From assembly GCF_900096975.1 (NCBI RefSeq), contig NZ_FMYQ01000003.1, positions 248,001 to 312,000 of the forward strand: a stretch of 64,000 bases of DNA, given 5' to 3'. The DNA comes from Paraburkholderia lycopersici. Lineage in GTDB: Bacteria; Pseudomonadota; Gammaproteobacteria; Burkholderiales; Burkholderiaceae. Shown piece by piece: positions 60,970 to 64,000 of this stretch; within the stretch, counting starts at the first letter, position 1; every line of letters begins with the position of its first letter. The notes under the pieces were generated by a model, which saw only the letters and a program-made list of their open reading frames with translations, searched no databases and had not been told where the DNA came from. The position numbers were made by a program, and so were the translations under genes.

Positions 60970-61604
60970 GTCGCCGCGGCGGGTGAAGGGTCGGACCGCG
61001 GGCGCCCCGGCGGCAAGGCAGCGGGACGGATGAAGCTCGACGGCATGGTGCGAAAGCGGTGGAACGCGAAAAAGACGGAGTACGAAACACACCCGGCATG
61101 GGCGAAGCGCATTATGCAACAACGTCCGGCGTTGCGGAGGCTTTCGGGACGCTTTATGCCCGACAGCGTTGTTGCCGCGCGATAGGGCCAGAAAGTGCCA
61201 AAGCGAACGGCGCTCGCATTGCCTGAAAGCCGGGCGGGCGCGTGAAGCGGCGCTATGGACTTCGTGCTAGCATGCCAGATCCTTTCGATTAACTTTCACA
61301 CCCTATCGCTCGCCATGCGTGAATCTGCCTTGTGCGCCCCCTTCGCCTTGCCGCTGCGCACCATGCGCCGCGTCGCGGCGCGCGCGCACGCCGCACGCAT
61401 GCGACCGGCCGCCCGGCTTCGCCCGCGGCGTCTGCACGCCCCGCTCCGCGCCGCCCGGCGCCCGCACTGAACCCGCCTCCCCCGCCCCACCGGAGCCGTT
61501 CGGTCGGGCTCCGGGCCGATCCGTTGCACCGTCCGGCCACTTGGGCCGCCTGTTGCCTCACGTCCTTACATCGCCCTTTTTTCTGGATCGCAAGGAGAAC
61601 CGCC
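60970..61604. other. 635-base gap before rnk
   Basis: No supported gene. The strand contains the divergent upstream regions of the EamA and Rnk genes. TTCGATTAACTTTCACACCCTATC at 61286-61309 is the only AT-rich patch and may hold the rnk promoter. The 61320-61560 part is extremely GC-rich and low in complexity. Confidence 0.4.
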
Positions 61605-62015
61605 ATGTCGTCGAAGAGAATCCGCTATCTGACCGAGCTCGATGTCGCGCGCCTCGAAAAATGCGCCGCCGAGCCAGGCGCCGCGCCAGCGCGTCAGGCC
61701 ATGCTCGACGACCTGCTCGAACACGCCGTGATCGTGGAGCCGCGCGAAGTCGCCGCGAATGTCGTCACGATGAATTCGCAGGTCACACTCGTGAACGAGC
61801 GCGATGGCAAAACACTGACGTACACCGTCGTCTATCCGCACGACGCGAACGTCGACGGCGGCCGGCTCAACGTATTCTCGCCCGCGGGTCTCGCGCTGCT
61901 CGGCGCGAAGCGCGGCAACACCGTGCGCTTCACGACGCCAGGCGGCGCAGTCGAGACGCTGAAGATCGAGCGCATCCTGTTCCAGCCCGAAGCCTCGAAC
62001 GATTTCACGCTGTAA
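61605..62015 (+). CDS. rnk: Nucleoside diphosphate kinase regulator Rnk (GreA/GreB-like)
   Basis: RNA-polymerase-binding protein of 136 residues. A short N-terminal coiled-coil (about 8-45) is followed by the FKBP-like GreA/B C-terminal domain (about 50-136, VNERDGKTLTYTVVYPHDANVDGGRLNVFSPAG). Rnk binds the secondary channel like Gre factors but has a shorter coil and no transcript-cleavage tip. It starts at ATG 61605 after CAAGGAGAACC. The next element is the TPP riboswitch of thiC. Confidence 0.93.
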   Translation: MSSKRIRYLTELDVARLEKCAAEPGAAPARQAMLDDLLEHAVIVEPREVAANVVTMNSQVTLVNERDGKTLTYTVVYPHDANVDGGRLNVFSPAGLALLGAKRGNTVRFTTPGGAVETLKIERILFQPEASNDFTL

Positions 62016-62102
62016 GTTCCGCGCGCGGCAAGCCGCGCCTGGCGCATCGCGCACGCGAAGGCACTTGCCAGATCGTCGCAGCGCGGTGTATCGTTTGGCC
62101 TG

Positions 62103-62218
62103 CTTACGCGGGGGTCCTGCGTCATGCGCCGCATCGAACGAAAGTCGTGCAGCGTATTGCGCGGGTGAGAAATACCCTTTGAACCTGATCTGGATAATGC
62201 CAGCGCAGGGAAGCGTCC
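62103..62218 (+). promoter_or_regulatory. TPP (THI-box) riboswitch
   Basis: The conserved THI-box sequence is present: GCGGGTGAGAAATACCC (pyrophosphate-binding arm) and TTGAACCTGATCTGGATAAT (pyrimidine-binding arm), closed by the P1 strands ACGC (62106) and GCGT (62213). The aptamer lies 115 bases before thiC. Bound thiamine pyrophosphate should shut off thiC expression. Confidence 0.96.
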
Positions 62219-62293
62219 GGACTTCGCAGCACCGCTCAACGCCGCATCTCGTCACAGCGAAGTCCGTCCACGTTCCATCTCGTCTCCTGCTAA

Positions 62294-64000
<1,707 letters not shown>

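Overview
The window is a high-GC, gene-dense stretch of a beta-proteobacterial chromosome. Gene content points to Burkholderiaceae, most likely Paraburkholderia, Caballeronia or a close relative. Supporting signs are a phasin for PHA granules, a pyruvate dehydrogenase operon whose E3 carries its own lipoyl domain, a glnA-ntrB-ntrC operon behind a sigma-54 promoter, a long-form HrpA helicase, the PrlC/FolD neighbourhood and a TPP-riboswitch thiC. Genus assignment is an inference from gene families, because no database was searched. Almost all of it looks like core chromosome. I saw no insertion sequence, prophage, integrase or CRISPR array.

Layout. 0-3.6 kb: IclR regulator, a penicillin-binding endopeptidase (pbpG) and phasin. 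3.7-10.1 kb: aceE-aceF-lpdA on the minus strand. 10.3-13.5 kb: a divergent PAS sensor kinase and FixJ-type response regulator. 13.8-17 kb: folD and prlC. 17-20.5 kb: a cytosine-deaminase-like amidohydrolase, SOS-type dinB with a LexA box, and an amino-acid racemase. 20.6 kb: initiator tRNA-fMet. 20.8-25 kb: PadR/nitronate monooxygenase divergent pair with a perfect operator palindrome, a DsbA-fold isomerase, an SDR protein lacking the usual catalytic Tyr, and exonuclease III. 25-27 kb: S9 peptidase. 27.3-31.7 kb: glnA-ntrB-ntrC. 32-36.6 kb: rhodanese, MoaB/CinA-type protein, EI24 membrane protein, and a sterol-desaturase-like hydroxylase paired with a YVTN propeller. 36.8-43.2 kb: hrpA, with divergent argA and yggX. 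43.8-49.1 kb: a ProP-like transporter, YfcE-like phosphoesterase, cupin, Hg-reductase-like flavoprotein with a telomere-like repeat upstream, a small unknown gene and a GST. 49.1-50.7 kb: small exported or membrane proteins of unknown function. 50.9-51.3 kb: tRNA-Leu(UAA) split by a group I intron. 51.4-57.4 kb: LacI regulator, a binding-protein ABC importer and a GpdQ-type phosphodiesterase. 57.5-62 kb: MFS efflux, ferritin-like protein, DUF1328, entericidin, EamA and Rnk. 62.1-64 kb: TPP riboswitch and thiC, which runs off the window.

The most striking element is the split tRNA-Leu(UAA) at 50925-51290. A 281-nt intron sits between U34 and A35 of the anticodon. It has a recognisable group I core (Q, R and S elements), a U at the 5' splice site and a terminal G. 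The two exons fold into a complete class II tRNA. Open-reading-frame tracks call this region as overlapping spurious proteins.

Several regulatory circuits can be read directly from the sequence: NtrC/sigma-54 control of nitrogen assimilation, LexA control of dinB, PadR autoregulation with nitronate monooxygenase, thiamine control of thiC, and a LacI-type operator before the ABC/phosphodiesterase cluster. A 15-base element is shared exactly by the phasin promoter and the aceE/sensor-kinase intergenic region. This suggests that carbon storage and pyruvate oxidation share a regulator.
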